From Punica granatum (Eukaryota; Streptophyta; Magnoliopsida; Myrtales; Lythraceae): 64,000 nucleotides of DNA. The stretch's first letter is position 1. Every line of letters begins with the position of its first letter. A program made the translations under genes and the position numbers. The stretch covers positions 5,680,376 to 5,744,375 of the forward strand of contig NC_045133.1 in the NCBI RefSeq assembly GCF_007655135.1, given 5' to 3'. This document shows, piece by piece, positions 39,390 to 51,164 of the stretch. The notes under the pieces were generated by a model. It did no database searches. It saw only the letters and a program-made list of their open reading frames with translations, and was not told the DNA's origin.

Positions 39390-39625
39390 GGCCCGAACTG
39401 CCGCTAGACTTGGCGGAATAAAAACTGCGGCTCAAACGACCGCTAGACTCGGCGGAATAAAAAATGCAGCTCGAACGGCCGCTGGACCCAACGGAATAGA
39501 AAATGGGGCCCGAACGGCCGCTCGACCTAGCGGAATAGAAAATGGGGCTCGAACGGCCGCTGGACTCGGCGGAATAGAAAATGGGGCCTAAAGGGCCACT
39601 GGACCCGGCATAATAGAAAAAAGGG
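39390..39625 (+). repeat. minisatellite in element A, about 6 units of 39 bp
   Basis: Units contain CGAACGGCCGCTGGAC followed by GGCGGAATAGAAAATGGGGC. Because the period is divisible by three, an open frame with 13-residue repeats (TAARLGGI-like) appears; this is a by-product, not a protein gene. Confidence 0.9.
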
Positions 39626-41616
39626 GCCTGAATGAGATGTGCCGGGTCACGGTACCGTCCTAACTTGTTACAAGGAAATGCAATCGTATGGCTATATTGA
39701 TTGGTTATGTTGTATATTGTTTGTTTGATATGTTTATTGGAGATCTAATGATTGTTGAGATTGTCTGAAGATATTCTATGAAAGCCATGTTGTTAGTAAA
39801 GTTAATCTGTCAAGTGATTGTCTTGTGAGTTTCTATGGAACGCTAATGAATGAAAATTTGATGTGTATGTGATATTGGATATTAGAGAGATGGTTGGAAG
39901 AGCTGTGTGTATTTATTAGTAGAACTTAAATTTAGTTACTATATTGGATATAATTATTATTATAGTTTGTATCTATATATATATATATACATTGTATGTG
40001 TGCGAGTGAACTGATAGTTGGATTTGACGTAATTGTATTATTTATTTAAATATTTGATTGTTTGCAATTAAATATTCATTTAATAATAAGTTATTTTGCT
40101 TTGGAATATAGTACTCACTGAGATGCAGCTCACACCTTGCATATATTTTTCCAGATAAGCCTCTAGCTGTGCGGAAGAACCACTTTTTGATATCGAGGAT
40201 CAGCTCGGAGGACTAGGTAGGGACCTTAGTTATTTGATAAGTATTCTTTTTGTATAGAATGTATTGAATATGTTACGACCCGAAATTTTTTGTTTAGCTT
40301 GGATTAGTGATGTGGTTGAGAAAAGAAAATTTCACTCTTTTGAGATGCATATTCATATTAGAGCTTGCTGGATTGGTTGTATATTTTTGGGAGTTTATGG
40401 AAAGCCGACTTTATGTGAATAGTTATGAGATAATGGATATCGAAGAAATATAGGGGAAATTCAGCTGAAATTTCGGGTCTTGACACTTGAGCTCAATCCT
40501 GATTTGATCAAATCATCTTCCCTCATGATGATGCACTTAGGATGCTTAAAATTGCTATTATCTGCAGGGCGCCTCGGGTATCATATTCTTCATCATCAAA
40601 GCTGAAGGAGTGAGGCAAATGTTCTTCCCCGCCTCTGTACCAGCATATATATTATCGAGCCCCCTGGTTCACTGAACATCCCAAGAACAACCATTAGCAG
40701 CAATCCAATGTGTCTTTCCCTCGTGATGAGCTTTCGGGCTCCATGTCCACTGAGAACGGGAAAATTTTTTTTTGAAGAAGAATGGACTTCCATTTTGGTC
40801 TAATTTAGGACTTGTGCATATCCTCTGTTCTTAGTCCAAAAGTGTGTGAAATTGTATAAATTTGCTGATTATTTCTCGATGTGTTTTACATGGACTCGCG
40901 AAGCACTCTCTATTAATGAATCTCGGTCTTCCCATTGCTTTCTTCTTCTTCTCGTTATTGCAATCATGGCACCAACCAGCAAACAAAATTTTTTATTCCA
41001 GAATGGTTGTGAACTCGAACAGTTGTTGAAGATGTGCTAACAATGTAGACGTGGACAATTGCTAAGCTTTAACAATTTCAAAACAAAAGTTCAAGCTGTG
41101 AAGAATATACAATTACACAAGACATCGTATTTCAAAACTCAAAATAATGATAACAGAAACCAGGTTTCAGATTATCTAATGAAGAAATGATATCGCTTTC
41201 AAGTGTACTACAAAAGAACACAAAAAATGGGTAAAGCCTGGGCCACCAAATCTCAGGCAGAAGATCCCCTTCCCTTAATCCTTATTAAGTCAAGTTTGCT
41301 CTCCGCCCTGGGCCCTATTTATTTGCCGTTTGACATATTTTCTAGGAGAAACAGTCGGAGGTTTAAACTGCTCCCTACTCCACGCCTCATCGTTCTTTCC
41401 TTACAGAAAAAGAATAATAATAATATTTTTGCGAGCATCTTAAATGCCTATTTCCAGTAGGGAGTGGCATTGTGCAATGTGTAAACAGTAAACGAGTGGC
41501 AGTCTGACTATCAAGATCAGATTGTCAAGGCCACAGATAGCTGACTTCCACTACCTGTCAAGACCTAAAACCGAGTAAGTCGAGTTCTCCCTCGGAGCTG
41601 TCCTGTAATGAGTCCA

Positions 41617-42070
41617 TTAATCTCTGAAGTATGTTTCAGCATTCCAATGCCAATCATACAGCTGCTGATATGCCTCTGCGCCACATTTTCTCCACCGCTC
41701 GTAGTTCCTTTTGTGTTTGTTCCACTCTCTGTTAAATATATGCTGCATGCGTCCGATACGCTCCTACAGTTGCGAGCCAACAGAACCAAATTATTGCAAC
41801 ACGTATCTCAGTATCATCTACGGGTCTTTCTATTCAAACGCTTCCGCCCACGGTCAAGGAAAGCAAAACACATAAAAGAAAGGATGGAGATATGAAACCC
41901 ACCACTCTCTCCTTTTCTTTTAATACTCCTCCTGCAGGCGGATCCTCATGAAATGCTGGCCTGAAAGCTCTTGATGACTGTGATTGTGGCCGTGATTGTG
42001 ATCTGCTCAGCTTTTGCGATGCAACCTCATAAACTCCGCAAGTTTGCGCGAACATCATATAATACCTCAT
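41617..42070 (-). CDS. two-exon conserved-looking small protein, possibly a truncated gene
   Basis: Exon 1 (42070-41927, 48 codons) starts MRYYMMFAQTCGVYEVASQK and ends FHEDPPAGG before a GTATTA donor; exon 2 (41763-41617) follows TGTAG and reads ERIGRMQHIFNREWNKHKRN, then YERW and WHWNAETYFRD, ending in TAA. Both junctions are phase 0, giving a 96-aa basic, aromatic-rich product. The texture (EDPP, WNKHKRNYERW) looks like genuine plant coding sequence and reminds me of the region ahead of a J-domain in some plant DnaJ-like proteins, but I cannot confirm that. If so, the J-domain is missing and this is a truncated fragment. Its neighbours are pseudogene pieces, which favours a fragment. Confidence 0.4.
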
Positions 42071-42578
42071 TAACAAGTAACTTCTGAAAATCAATTTATC
42101 ATTGTTATATTAATCTAGTGCGCGCGCGATGGCTCGAACTCCGTACCGAAAAGCAGTAAACACATAACCAAGGAATATCATAGCAAAGAGAAATCTCCCT
42201 GAGCATATATATAGATTGAATCAACAGTCCACCACATAGTTCGACTTACTTCATTATTAGTCTTTCGATCTTTGTCAGCAGAAATATGCAGAACTTAATA
42301 TCATTGGACTACATGCAAGAAACATCCTCGTGCAATGTTGTTGTTTCCCGCTTATCTCTGTTTTGATTTTTTTTTGTCCAGGATAAATGCACATACAGGG
42401 CCAATATCAGTTGCAAAATGTTGTTTCCTAAAGTTCCATTCACAAAAGTATACATCAATGTTCCTTGCTGATGTCCGTGTACAGGTAATTCAACAAGCGA
42501 ACAACAATAGTTTGCATTCATGCAGATCTACTCAACATGATTGAACCAGGAAGTTCGCCCTTAGAATTGCAGATCTCC

Positions 42579-43440
42579 TCACTTGATCTCCACGGTCCTC
42601 CTGAACTAGACTTCGATGACAACCGTCTGAATCCCAACGAAAGTGTTGTACAGCATCCTGCGCACGGCCTCAGCATCTGATCTGTTCATGACAAGTCGAA
42701 AATTTAGTTAGCATCTTCGATTTTCGGAGAATTTGAACTAAATGCTGATGAATTGACCAGTCTGATTACCTCTTGTCCTTGTATGTTATGCTACCGACTG
42801 GTGCAACTACTGCAGCAGTTCCAGTGCCAAAGACTTCCATCAGCGCCCATCAGTTCTTCCACCAGAATAGCTTGTTCCTCGACCTGGTGTCACAACCGCA
42901 TTTCTGCTTTAGAAAATGCCCGGTGATCAGTTGAATATGAAAGATGAGAGAAATTTAAGTACCTGGTACCCGAGATCACGAGCAATTTCTATTGTGCTTT
43001 TCCTTGTGACACCAGAGAGCTGGATCGTCCCGTTTGTGGTGGGAGAGTTGAAATTACTTTATCCTAAAAATAGAGAGCAAGTGATACTGAGTCAACTGAG
43101 AATGTCTAATAACTTTGTATCTTACAATGAATATTCGTCCTCTCGATAAAAGTACTATAAAAATGGTTATCGTATTGGTACCTTCACCATGAAAATGTTG
43201 CACGAGGAAACCTACAAAAGGTACATGACATGACATTGGAAAATCCTCTGCCTTTTGCTCTCTTTATTGGTTTCAGAACCTGCAGAACATATTTATAACA
43301 AATTATAGTTCATCCCGTACTCCCTGGGCAATGAAGCAGTAAAATTATCAAATACAAATTCACTTGCTTACCCGTGCATAACAGTCTTCACGCCTCCAGT
43401 CCGTCCTCGAGATGCTTGGTCATACTCGTCATCAACATAT
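42579..43440 (-). pseudogene. branched-chain amino-acid aminotransferase pseudogene, C-terminal part
   Basis: Fragments of a PLP-dependent (fold type IV) BCAT, which catalyses the last step of Val/Leu/Ile synthesis or the first of their breakdown. In order on the minus strand: DDEYDQASRGRTGGVKTVMHG (about 43435-43375); a short NIFMVK segment (near 43200); TNGTIQLSGVTRKSTIEIAR (about 43050-42963); VEEQAILVEELM with a frameshift into FGTGTAAVVAPVGSITYKDK (42883-42770); and DAEAVRRMLYN...VGIQTVVIE then a stop, with downstream WTVEIK-like RTVEIK (42680-42579). Splice-like signals remain at several borders. At least one frameshift and one premature stop make it non-functional. Confidence 0.75.
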
Positions 43441-43633
43441 ATATTCAAGGGTGCTGTAAACATAATGGACGTATCTCTGAGCCTTTAAGTCATATCTTCT
43501 TCCCTTAGCCGAAGACAACGTTTTACGAGAAAAGAAAACACTGGCACCTTTGAAGTAATTACAAATGGGTGAAGTGTGTATATAAGTAACATGCAGAGAA
43601 CCTTTAATTACCGGCTGGTTATGGTTTAACTTA

Positions 43634-43764
43634 GCGTCTGCTTTTTTGGGTATGCCTGCATCGCATATCGGAATGGCACTTAGGGTGGGGCAGTGTGTGT
43701 TCGTTGCTGCCTCACTCGGCGTCATGGCTATCGCCGGGGATTTCACCAATATCACGGCTTACAT
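43634..43764 (+). pseudogene. isolated CASP-like (CASPL5-type) first exon
   Basis: Reads ASAFLGMPASHIGMALRVGQ, then CVFVAASLGVMAI...DFTNITAYM, matching the first membrane helix and the LRxGQ region of CASPL5 proteins. It ends in phase 2 at AT|GTAATA. Joined in principle to the exon 2 sequence in the 32-kb inverted repeat, the junction is in phase and resembles the family's TAFCYLIASM region. No upstream ATG in good context and no following exon are nearby, so it is an orphan exon. Confidence 0.6.
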
Positions 43765-45199
43765 GTAATACCTGTTAGCATTACCCTACGTATAATGCAT
43801 AAATCAATCCAATCTTATGAACTGCTTAACAAAAGTCAAGTGATCTCTTCACCCAAGTAAGTAATTCATGATCCAATAGTCAAGTCAAATGTTCAACTAA
43901 TAGCAAAAAGAACCTAAAAACCAGGTGGGTTTGATAACCAAAATTAAGTGTTGAAATTAATTTTTCAACACTTGATTCAATTCAACTTGTTTGGTAAATG
44001 CAATTCAAATTGACTTATTGATTAAATTATGTAAAAAATCTATGGGTGATGACTTAATCAATTAAGTAAAAATTTTCTACCTTTTTTTTTCTGAATTAAT
44101 GAGCTCAACAGGGGTCAATTTTCTGATATTTACAGTGAGACCTCTAAACATTTTTGTAATTGCAATTTAGTCATTTCTTCATTTTTGGTCAAAAATCGTA
44201 GAGAGAGAAAGGAGGGGGGTCAGGGGAAGAGTGACCGAACGGTAGGGGCGGTGGTGGCCCCAATCCCGGCCACCATTGCCTAGGGTGAGGTTGCCGACAA
44301 CCTCTACTCTTGCTGGAGACCTCACCTTGGTCGGTGGTGGGCGGGAGGCTTTTTTCCAGCGCCTCCACTGCTTTTAACGATGCAGAGGGGCTTTTCTTGC
44401 AATGCAACAGAGTGAAGAAACAGCCGGTCCTGCTTTCAGCGCATCTCCCGCTGCTTTTACCTTATGCAGAGAGGCCTTCTTGCAACAGCGTCAACACCTC
44501 CTACATTTCAGCACCATTCTACGATTCCAACCCCTCAGGGTACCTTCATCAATCCATTCAATCTTGCTCTTTTCTATCAACGCTATTTTCTAGTGGCCAC
44601 CCAAAAGAACCACTCAATTCACTGGGCGCTCTGCTTAAGACATTCGGTTTTCTTTCCGCTTGACCCCCTTTCCTCTGCCCCTGCCCTCCTCCAAGCCTCA
44701 AACTTCGCCTTACTATGCCCCATCCTCTTGAGGTTTCTGTTGATCGCTGCAGCCTTACCCCAACTTGACCCTGTCACTTGAACGATCATCTTGCCTCAAT
44801 TTGCCGCAAGATGTAGTGAGCCGCTGCAATTCACTGACCGGCCTCCTTCAGAACACTATTTGCTAGGGGCTACTGCTGCTCTGGACTCTACCCTTTGTTG
44901 TTAGATCTCCCCTCACCATTGTGACTTTTCTTCCAATGTCATTGCCTTGCCCCTGTCCATGGGTCGTACTTATGTTGCTGATGGGATCGAAAAGATCATT
45001 TCACGTATTGCTTTTGTCTGAATTGAGTGTTTGCCCGAATGTTTCTTGTTAAATTGTGGCCTTGTTTCTAATTTTGGCCCCATCTACATTCAGACTATTT
45101 TCTTTTCGTCTGATGCACCGGCATGCATGAGTGACGAGGCAATATTCACCGGCATGCATGAATGATGAGGCAATATTTACTATGGACGCCCCCTTCGTT
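43765..45199. other. unassigned sequence with C-rich open frames
   Basis: 43920-44110 is AT-rich with a CAACACTTGATTCAATTCAAC palindromic feel, like a MITE remnant. 44170-44900 is CT-rich with overlapping open frames in several phases, none with a recognised domain; the texture suggests decayed repetitive or captured sequence. Confidence 0.35.
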
Positions 45200-45723
45200 A
45201 GTTGGTCTCCTAAATCCCTCTTCAAGTATCTCCTTGTAACGCCAAAACCATAAAAGCCAGCACCTGACCGCAAACACTCCTGCCCAGCACCCCGGCATCT
45301 CCATACTCCCCGTTTTTTACGGATTAAAGACCAACCAGTCCTCGAGGGAAAGAGAGAAGAAGGGTTGACGAAAACCCTAAAGGACAATCTTCAACCAGAG
45401 GTCTCGGGTGCGCATGCAATCCCGCAGGACATGGATTACTGTCTCCTCTTCCCTCCCACACGATGACAAAGCGCCGAGGTGGAGATGTGGCGGGCTACCA
45501 AATTAGCGTTAGTCATCAGCCCATTATACGCCACTAGCCACAAAAAACTTGGTACCTGTTGAGGGCTCCTCCACTTCCATATAAGCTTCCACAAAGGCTT
45601 GGAGTCATCCCACTCATCCTCCACAAGAAGAGCACATGCCGAAGCAACAGAGAAGGATCCGGAGGAGTCTCGATTCCATACAATAGCCCAATGACCTTGA
45701 TTATTGACGGAGGGGTAGGAGGC
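45200..45723 (-). mobile_element. LINE fragment, 3' part (zf-RVT region)
   Basis: The minus strand encodes WKLIWKWRSPQQVPSFLWLV and, after a frameshift, EETVIHVLRDC-like sequence, the zinc-binding reverse-transcriptase region of plant L1-type non-LTR retrotransposons. It is the continuation of the LINE at 49255-50830, separated by element B. Frameshifted and inactive. Confidence 0.7.
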
Positions 45724-48700
45724 TGTGAGACCTGATATTTTTTTAATTTCAAATAGTACTTTACTTACATGTTTATATACATGTATACATATATATTATA
45801 AACGTATGGCTGAAGCATCAGGGGAAATAAATAAATAAATAAAAATAGAGGGTGGAGGCATGGGCTCCACATGTCCCACAATTCCTCCCCTCATCTCCAC
45901 CGACCTATCATTCATTTCATATATTTTGCTTTCTTTTTCTTCTTTGCTGGGCGGTACTGGAGGGAATGGAAGGGAAACAGAACAAAAAAAAAACAGAGGA
46001 AAACAGAGAGGGGGCACGAGAGAGAAACAGAGAGAGACAGAGTGAGGGAGAGAAACGATGAGAAGGAGAGAGAGAGGGAGGACAAGAGCAAGAGCAAGAG
46101 CTCGAAAGCACGGGAGGAAGGCTCATAGCTCAGCATGCATGAGTTCAAGGGAGAGGAAGATGGAAAGTAACAAATTGGGTAACGTTCAAAGGGAAGAAGT
46201 TTGTTTGCTCACAATTTCATTATAGACGCTGATTTGATTAGTTAAGCTTTTTATCTGATTGTGTTCTTCTTGTGAAATTGGAAGTGTTAGGTAAGTGGAA
46301 TTACGAAATTGAATGACAGATTTGGGTGAAATTAAGCCAAAAAGGAATTTAGGTTGGAACTAAATAGGTTATTAGGTAGTTGATTGTTCTTCTTCCAAAT
46401 TTGTTTGTTTTGGTTCAATTGTACTGTTCTTGCTGTGAAGTTCGAATTAATAGCTAATTAGATTGTTTAATTAAATGGTGGAAGAGGAGTATGATATGTA
46501 AGAGTATATGGGAGACCTTGAATACATCCTTCTTGGTATGAATTTAGAAGCAACGGGTTAGTTGGATTACTAAATTAGAGAAATTGATGGAACACCTTAG
46601 ACCAGCACATTTGAATGTTTAGTGAATTGAACTTGGATAAATTGATAATGCTGGAAATTACTTATGATTACCTTGTTCTTGTTGATTTAGTGGTTGTATT
46701 GAGAATTTAGTGGCTGTATTGAGAATTGGTTCTCTTTCAAGCTTTTGTCCGTCATTGCTGGAACAAGATTTTGAATTTGGTGGTAATGAGTTAGTGGAAT
46801 TTCCATATTTGATTGAGAAGGTGATATGTCGAAACGAAAGAGTAGATAGTGGATTTCGATAGTATAGGGGAATTTGGATGAAATTATTGATGTAGTCGAT
46901 TGTTTGAGCTTTGCCCTTTTCAATTAATATGATTGGGTTTTTTTTTTATCATTTAGTTATTATTGAAATCTGACGATAGGAAACATATTTTCTCTTAATG
47001 TGAAAAATGTACTTTCCTTATCTTTTAAGGCTACTAGGGATTTAGGATGGTCTTGTCTTACTAATTTTAGTGAATTAGGATTTTGTTTAATCGTGATGGG
47101 ATAAGCATGCCAAGTTGGACATTGAGGAATGTGTTAAGGTTTATAAGGATTTATTTATTTGATTGCTCAAGTAATCTGTGAGTTTAAAGTTTGTTAAAGG
47201 GTGATTCCTGGCATAAGACAAATCGGTATTGATTGGTTGTTAATGTTGATGGAAATTAAATATGGAATTTACTGACTTATTTATTTGGAATATATGGTTA
47301 TCTTCTTTAGCTTTTAATACGGTTTTGGTGTTCGTATGTATTTGGTCTTTATTGAATCTCTCATTTACCTTGAAATTGACAAGAGCAATCAGGTTTGTTT
47401 AAATAAGAATTATGGAGATTGTTTTAGGTAGTTTTTGGACATAGATGAAAAATGGACATAATGAATATGAGGTGTATATATATATATATATATATATGAA
47501 TCGGGACTTATTGGAAATAATAGGCTCTAAAGAAGATTGTGGGAGGTATTGGAAGTCCCTGTGATGGTGCTATATTTTTATTATTTAATCTAATGCTTGC
47601 AAATAATAGGGCTCGTGGAGACTGAATTCTCGCACTCTGAAGGGTTGACTCAGTGAAATGACTTTGACAAGTTCGGTGAGTACTTCATTCCATTGTGAAA
47701 TGATATATATATATATATATATTATGTGAGTACTCTATTTCCTTGTAAAATGATGTATTATAGTTATATAAATTATTTAGGAAGAATATTATGATAGTTA
47801 GAGATTAAGAAATCAGTCTTGCTATGTTGTATGAATTGACTTGAGAGATATTGTCCGTTTATGTTTACTTTGATTTGAGATATGCAGTGTGATTGTTTAT
47901 GTTGATTGTTTATGTTGATTGTGTATGAGATATGTGATGATAATGTGGTACCATTGTAATGTGATTGAGATTGTGCTTGTGTATGATGATATATGAGGTG
48001 CGATGGCATGGTTGCAATTGTTTATGCTTGTGATTGTTGTTTGATTATAGCCATGGGACCGCTGATCCGACGGTATATAAATAGGACGCCTAGATCGCTG
48101 ATCCGGCGGGATACAAAAAGAGACGCCTAGACCGCTGATCCGGCGGGAAACAAAAATGGACGCCTAGACCGCTGATCCGGCGGGATACAAAAAGGGATGC
48201 CTAGACCGCTGATCCGGCGGGATACAAAAAGGGACATCTAGACCGCTGATCCGGCGGATATAAAATGGACGTCTAGACTGCTGATCCGGCGGGATACAAA
48301 AAATGGACACCTAGACCGCTGATCCGGCGGGATACAAAAAAGGGATGTCTAGACCGCTGATCCGACGGGATACAAAAATGGACGCCTAGACTCCTACTGC
48401 CGGAGGATAATGGGCAGCCCCCGCTTATGAGAAATGAAGTGAGGAATTTGTGGATATGAGTGCAGGGTCACGGTACCGTCACAACTCTGTTGCGAAAAAA
48501 TACAACCCTATGGCTATATTGATTTGGTTGTGTTGTATATTGTTTGTTTGGTTTGATTGCTGTAAATGTGATGATTATTACGATTGTCTGAATTATTCTA
48601 TGGAAACCGTGTTGTTAGCTAATTTGATTTAGTTAGGCTATGAGTACAAGGTGATGTTGAGTTAATAGTTAATTCTAATAATAGTTTTATATGGTTATAA

Positions 48701-49249
48701 AGGCAAGTGATTGTTTATGAATGAATTTAGTAATCATTTGTACGTATTGTGTAATATGCCGTGTTAGTGAATTAATTGATATACTTGGTTATGCTAGTAA
48801 TATCTATATGAGTATCTTGTCGTTTAAAATATATTTATTACTCAATACTTATTCATTTTGCTTTAAAATTTAGTACTCACTGAGATGCAGCTCAAACTTT
48901 GTATATATATTTTTTTTTCCAGATAAGCTTCCGATTGCACAGAAGAACCACTTTTTGATATCGGGGATCAGCTCGGAGAACTAGGTAGGAATCTTAGTTA
49001 TTTAATAGATATTCTTTTTGTATAAAAGAGATTTGAAAATGTTACGATCCGAAAATTTTGTTTAGTTATATCACTGATGTGAGAGTGAAAAAGAAATCTC
49101 CGGAAAAGTGTGTATACATATTAGAGTTATGGATTTGGTTATATACTTTGGAAATGTATAGGAAACAGGTCTTTATGTGAATAATTTTTATGTGATAATG
49201 AATTCGAAGAAATACAGGGAAAATTTTACCGAAATTTCGGGTCGTGATA
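45724..49249 (+). mobile_element. LTR-like element B, inserted in a LINE
   Basis: Starts TGTGAGACCTGATATTTTTT and ends TTTCGGGTCGTGATA (TA in place of the expected CA). It is flanked by a perfect 5-bp duplication GAGGC (45719-45723 and 49250-49254). 3526 bp without coding capacity. The internal order matches element A: GA-rich tract (45960-46110), TA runs, GATTATAGCCATGG, tandem array, GGGTCACGGTACCGTC, TACTCACTGAGATGCAGCTC, AAGAACCACTTTTTGATATC. Probably a solo LTR or non-autonomous LTR element. Confidence 0.8.
48055..48400 (+). repeat. minisatellite in element B, 9 units of about 37 bp
   Basis: Units follow ACCGCTGATCCGGCGGGATA then CAAAAAGGGACGCCTAG. They are more homogeneous than the array of element A and are bounded by GATTATAGCCATGG and GGGTCACGGTACCGTC. 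Confidence 0.92.
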
Positions 49250-49254
49250 GAGGC

Positions 49255-50830
49255 TTAATTGTAGCGATCTTCAAGGCCGTCATGGGATCCACTAGGTGAC
49301 CAAAAATCGTGAAGTCCCAATGACCTTGATTATTGACGAAGTCCCAAACGGGACAACCAAGTCCCAATGAACTGCATCCCTAACAGGTCTAACGGTGACA
49401 CTGATCAATTTAGAACAGCCAGGAACGCAAAAGTCCTCCCAAAAAGGGGCAGAGGTGCCATTGCCAATAGCCCAACTCCCACCCTCCGCCACACTATTCC
49501 AAGCTCTAAAGATTGCTTTCCAGAGCCATGAATCCGAGCTCGACAGCTTCAACTGAAAGTCATCGAGGATCCTTCGAGTATACTTGCCCTTCAGCACTCA
49601 GACCCACAGATCATTCAACCTAATATGGAACTTCCATCCCGTCTTTGCCAACAGAGCGTCATTAAACAGCTCAAGGTTTCTCAAACCCAGCCCACCCCAA
49701 TCCACCGGCTGAGTAATGGAGCTCCAATGCTCCAGATGAACCTTCCTTTGATCAACATGGTGGCCCCAAACAAAGCTCCGACACAAACGATCAATCTTCG
49801 CACAAAACCGCAACTGCAACCAGAAATTTCAGAACAGCATTGAGTAAGTACATAGGACTAGAGAACCGACCTGGTTAAACTTACTCAACCTGCCATGGAT
49901 AGTGAAGCTGCATCCCATCTGCTTAATCGGGACTAAACATGATCTATAACCTGCTGAAAATGCTCCCTACAAACCCTCCCGTGCACCAGCAGGATTCCTA
50001 GATATTTCCCTAGGGACTAGAAGACGGAGATAGAAGCTTCCCTAGCAAGGCTTTCCTGACAATCCGCGGGTACATTCTGAGAGAAGAAGATTTTAGACTT
50101 GGCTGCACTAATCTTCTGACCCGAAGTCGCGCAAAACCTATCCAAGATCCTTTTGACCTGAAGCACCTGGGCCATCAAAGCTTCTGCAAAGAGAAATAAA
50201 TCATCTGCGAACATCAAATGTGAGATAAAAGAACCCGACCTGCCCACCCCCATAAGGCGCTACCTCCCATCAGACACTGCAACGTTAATCAAGTGAGCGA
50301 GACGTTCAATAACTCTGGACAAATAAATAAGGAGAGAGAGGGCAACCCTATCCGATTCCTCTTCCCATCTGAAATGGCTCAGTAAAGGGAGCCGTTCCAC
50401 AAAACTTGCTTTGTGGGGGTAGCGACACAGTCCATAATGACTCGCCTCAGCTTGTCGGGGAGCCCGGCTGACTCCAGAGTCTCCCAAATGAAATCCCACC
50501 TCAAACGGTCGATTGCTTTCTCCAGGTCAACCTTGATTGCTACAAATCTTTTGCCTCTCCTTTTGAGCGGAGACATCATATGAATCAGCTCCTGGACGGT
50601 AATTATATTATCTTCGATGTGACGGCCCGGGACAAAGCTGGTCTGATTCAGCGCAACAAGATCAATCATCACCTTACGAAACCTATTAGCGATGAGCTTC
50701 TTGATCAGCTTGTAAGCAACATTACATAAGCTTATTGGGCGGAATTGATGTAATTACGTTGGGTTTTCCACTTTAGGGATAAGACCAAGGAGGGTCTCAT
50801 TAACCGGGAAGATCTTGCAGAGGAAGAGAT
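49255..50830 (-). mobile_element. LINE (L1-type) reverse transcriptase remnant, 5'-truncated
   Basis: Minus-strand translations show FRPISLCNVAYKLIKKLIAN, NQTSFVPGRHIEDNI, VDLEKAIDRLRWDFI, then HLMFADDLFLFAEA (FADD catalytic box) and WGGLGLRNLELFNDALLAKT, WAIGNGTSAPFWEDFC, typical plant LINE ORF2. Frameshifts and stops split it into several frames. Upstream of about 50830 the similarity ends, so it is 5'-truncated. Confidence 0.85.
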
Positions 50831-51164
50831 TTGGCATATGTTTGAAAGTTGTACATTGATTAATTAGAAAAAGGTGGGCATTTTTGTTAATGGAATGAAA
50901 GTGGCCACCTTTTAGGATTTTTTTTTTCCATTTTTGGTTCCAGGGAATGAGGAGAATAAGTATGAGTACGATTTACAATAATTATGATTAAGATCAAAAT
51001 ATGAAAAATAAAGTGATTATAACATGAGATTTTCGCTTAAGTAATATCATAAAATATGAGATACAATATATAATATAAGATATACGAGAAGTTAAAGATT
51101 CTCTGAGGTCTAGATTTTAGAAACAATCTATGATATAGTTTTCCCTTCTCTGTAAATGCTCTAT

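Larger units (their letters stand above)
37628..40485 (+). mobile_element. LTR-like element A (TG...CA) in the SQE pseudogene intron
   Basis: Starts TGTGAGACACGGG and ends TTTCGGGTCTTGACA. It is flanked by CTCGA (37623-37627) and CTTGA (40486-40490), a 4/5 matching 5-bp duplication. No coding capacity. It shares with elements B and C a purine tract near the start, a tandem array, GGGTCACGGTACCGTC, TACTCACTGAGATGCAGCTC and AGAACCACTTTTTGATATC. It is best read as a solo LTR or short non-autonomous LTR element, 2858 bp long. Confidence 0.75.
36631..40675 (+). pseudogene. SQE: squalene monooxygenase (squalene epoxidase) C-terminal pseudogene
   Basis: C-terminal third of the FAD-dependent enzyme that converts squalene to 2,3-oxidosqualene in sterol and triterpene synthesis. 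Part 1 (36631-36815) carries HPLTGGGMTVALSDIVLRN and ALCKYLESFYTLHK. Part 2 (about 37026-37302) carries INTLAGALSKVFCASPDPAR, YYLSLGEVFSKGPITLL, GLNPRRP and LHFFDVAIYAVG, then shifts frame to PERIWTGARLIS before a GTGAG donor. Part 3 (40568-40675) follows TCTGCAG and reads GASGIIFFIIKAEGVRQMFF, ending in TGA. Between parts 1 and 2 a ~200-bp unrelated stretch breaks the frame; there are at least two frameshifts. The last intron contains a 2.9-kb LTR-like insertion. The N-terminal two thirds, with the FAD-binding fold, is missing. Retained splice sites show it is not a processed copy. Confidence 0.85.

Noticed and set aside
39349..39591. Open frame with 13-residue TAARLGGI-like repeats
   Set aside because: Created by a 39-bp minisatellite whose period keeps frame; it lies inside a non-coding LTR-like element with no gene context.
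40271..40485. Separate small element bounded by TGTTACGACCCGAAAT and its complement
   Set aside because: The same inner motif occurs at the same place in element B (49038), so it is part of the larger LTR-like family rather than an independent insertion.
45852..46148. Overlapping Ser/Phe/Leu and Lys/Glu/Arg frames
   Set aside because: Purine/pyrimidine tract inside element B; no codon structure or domain.
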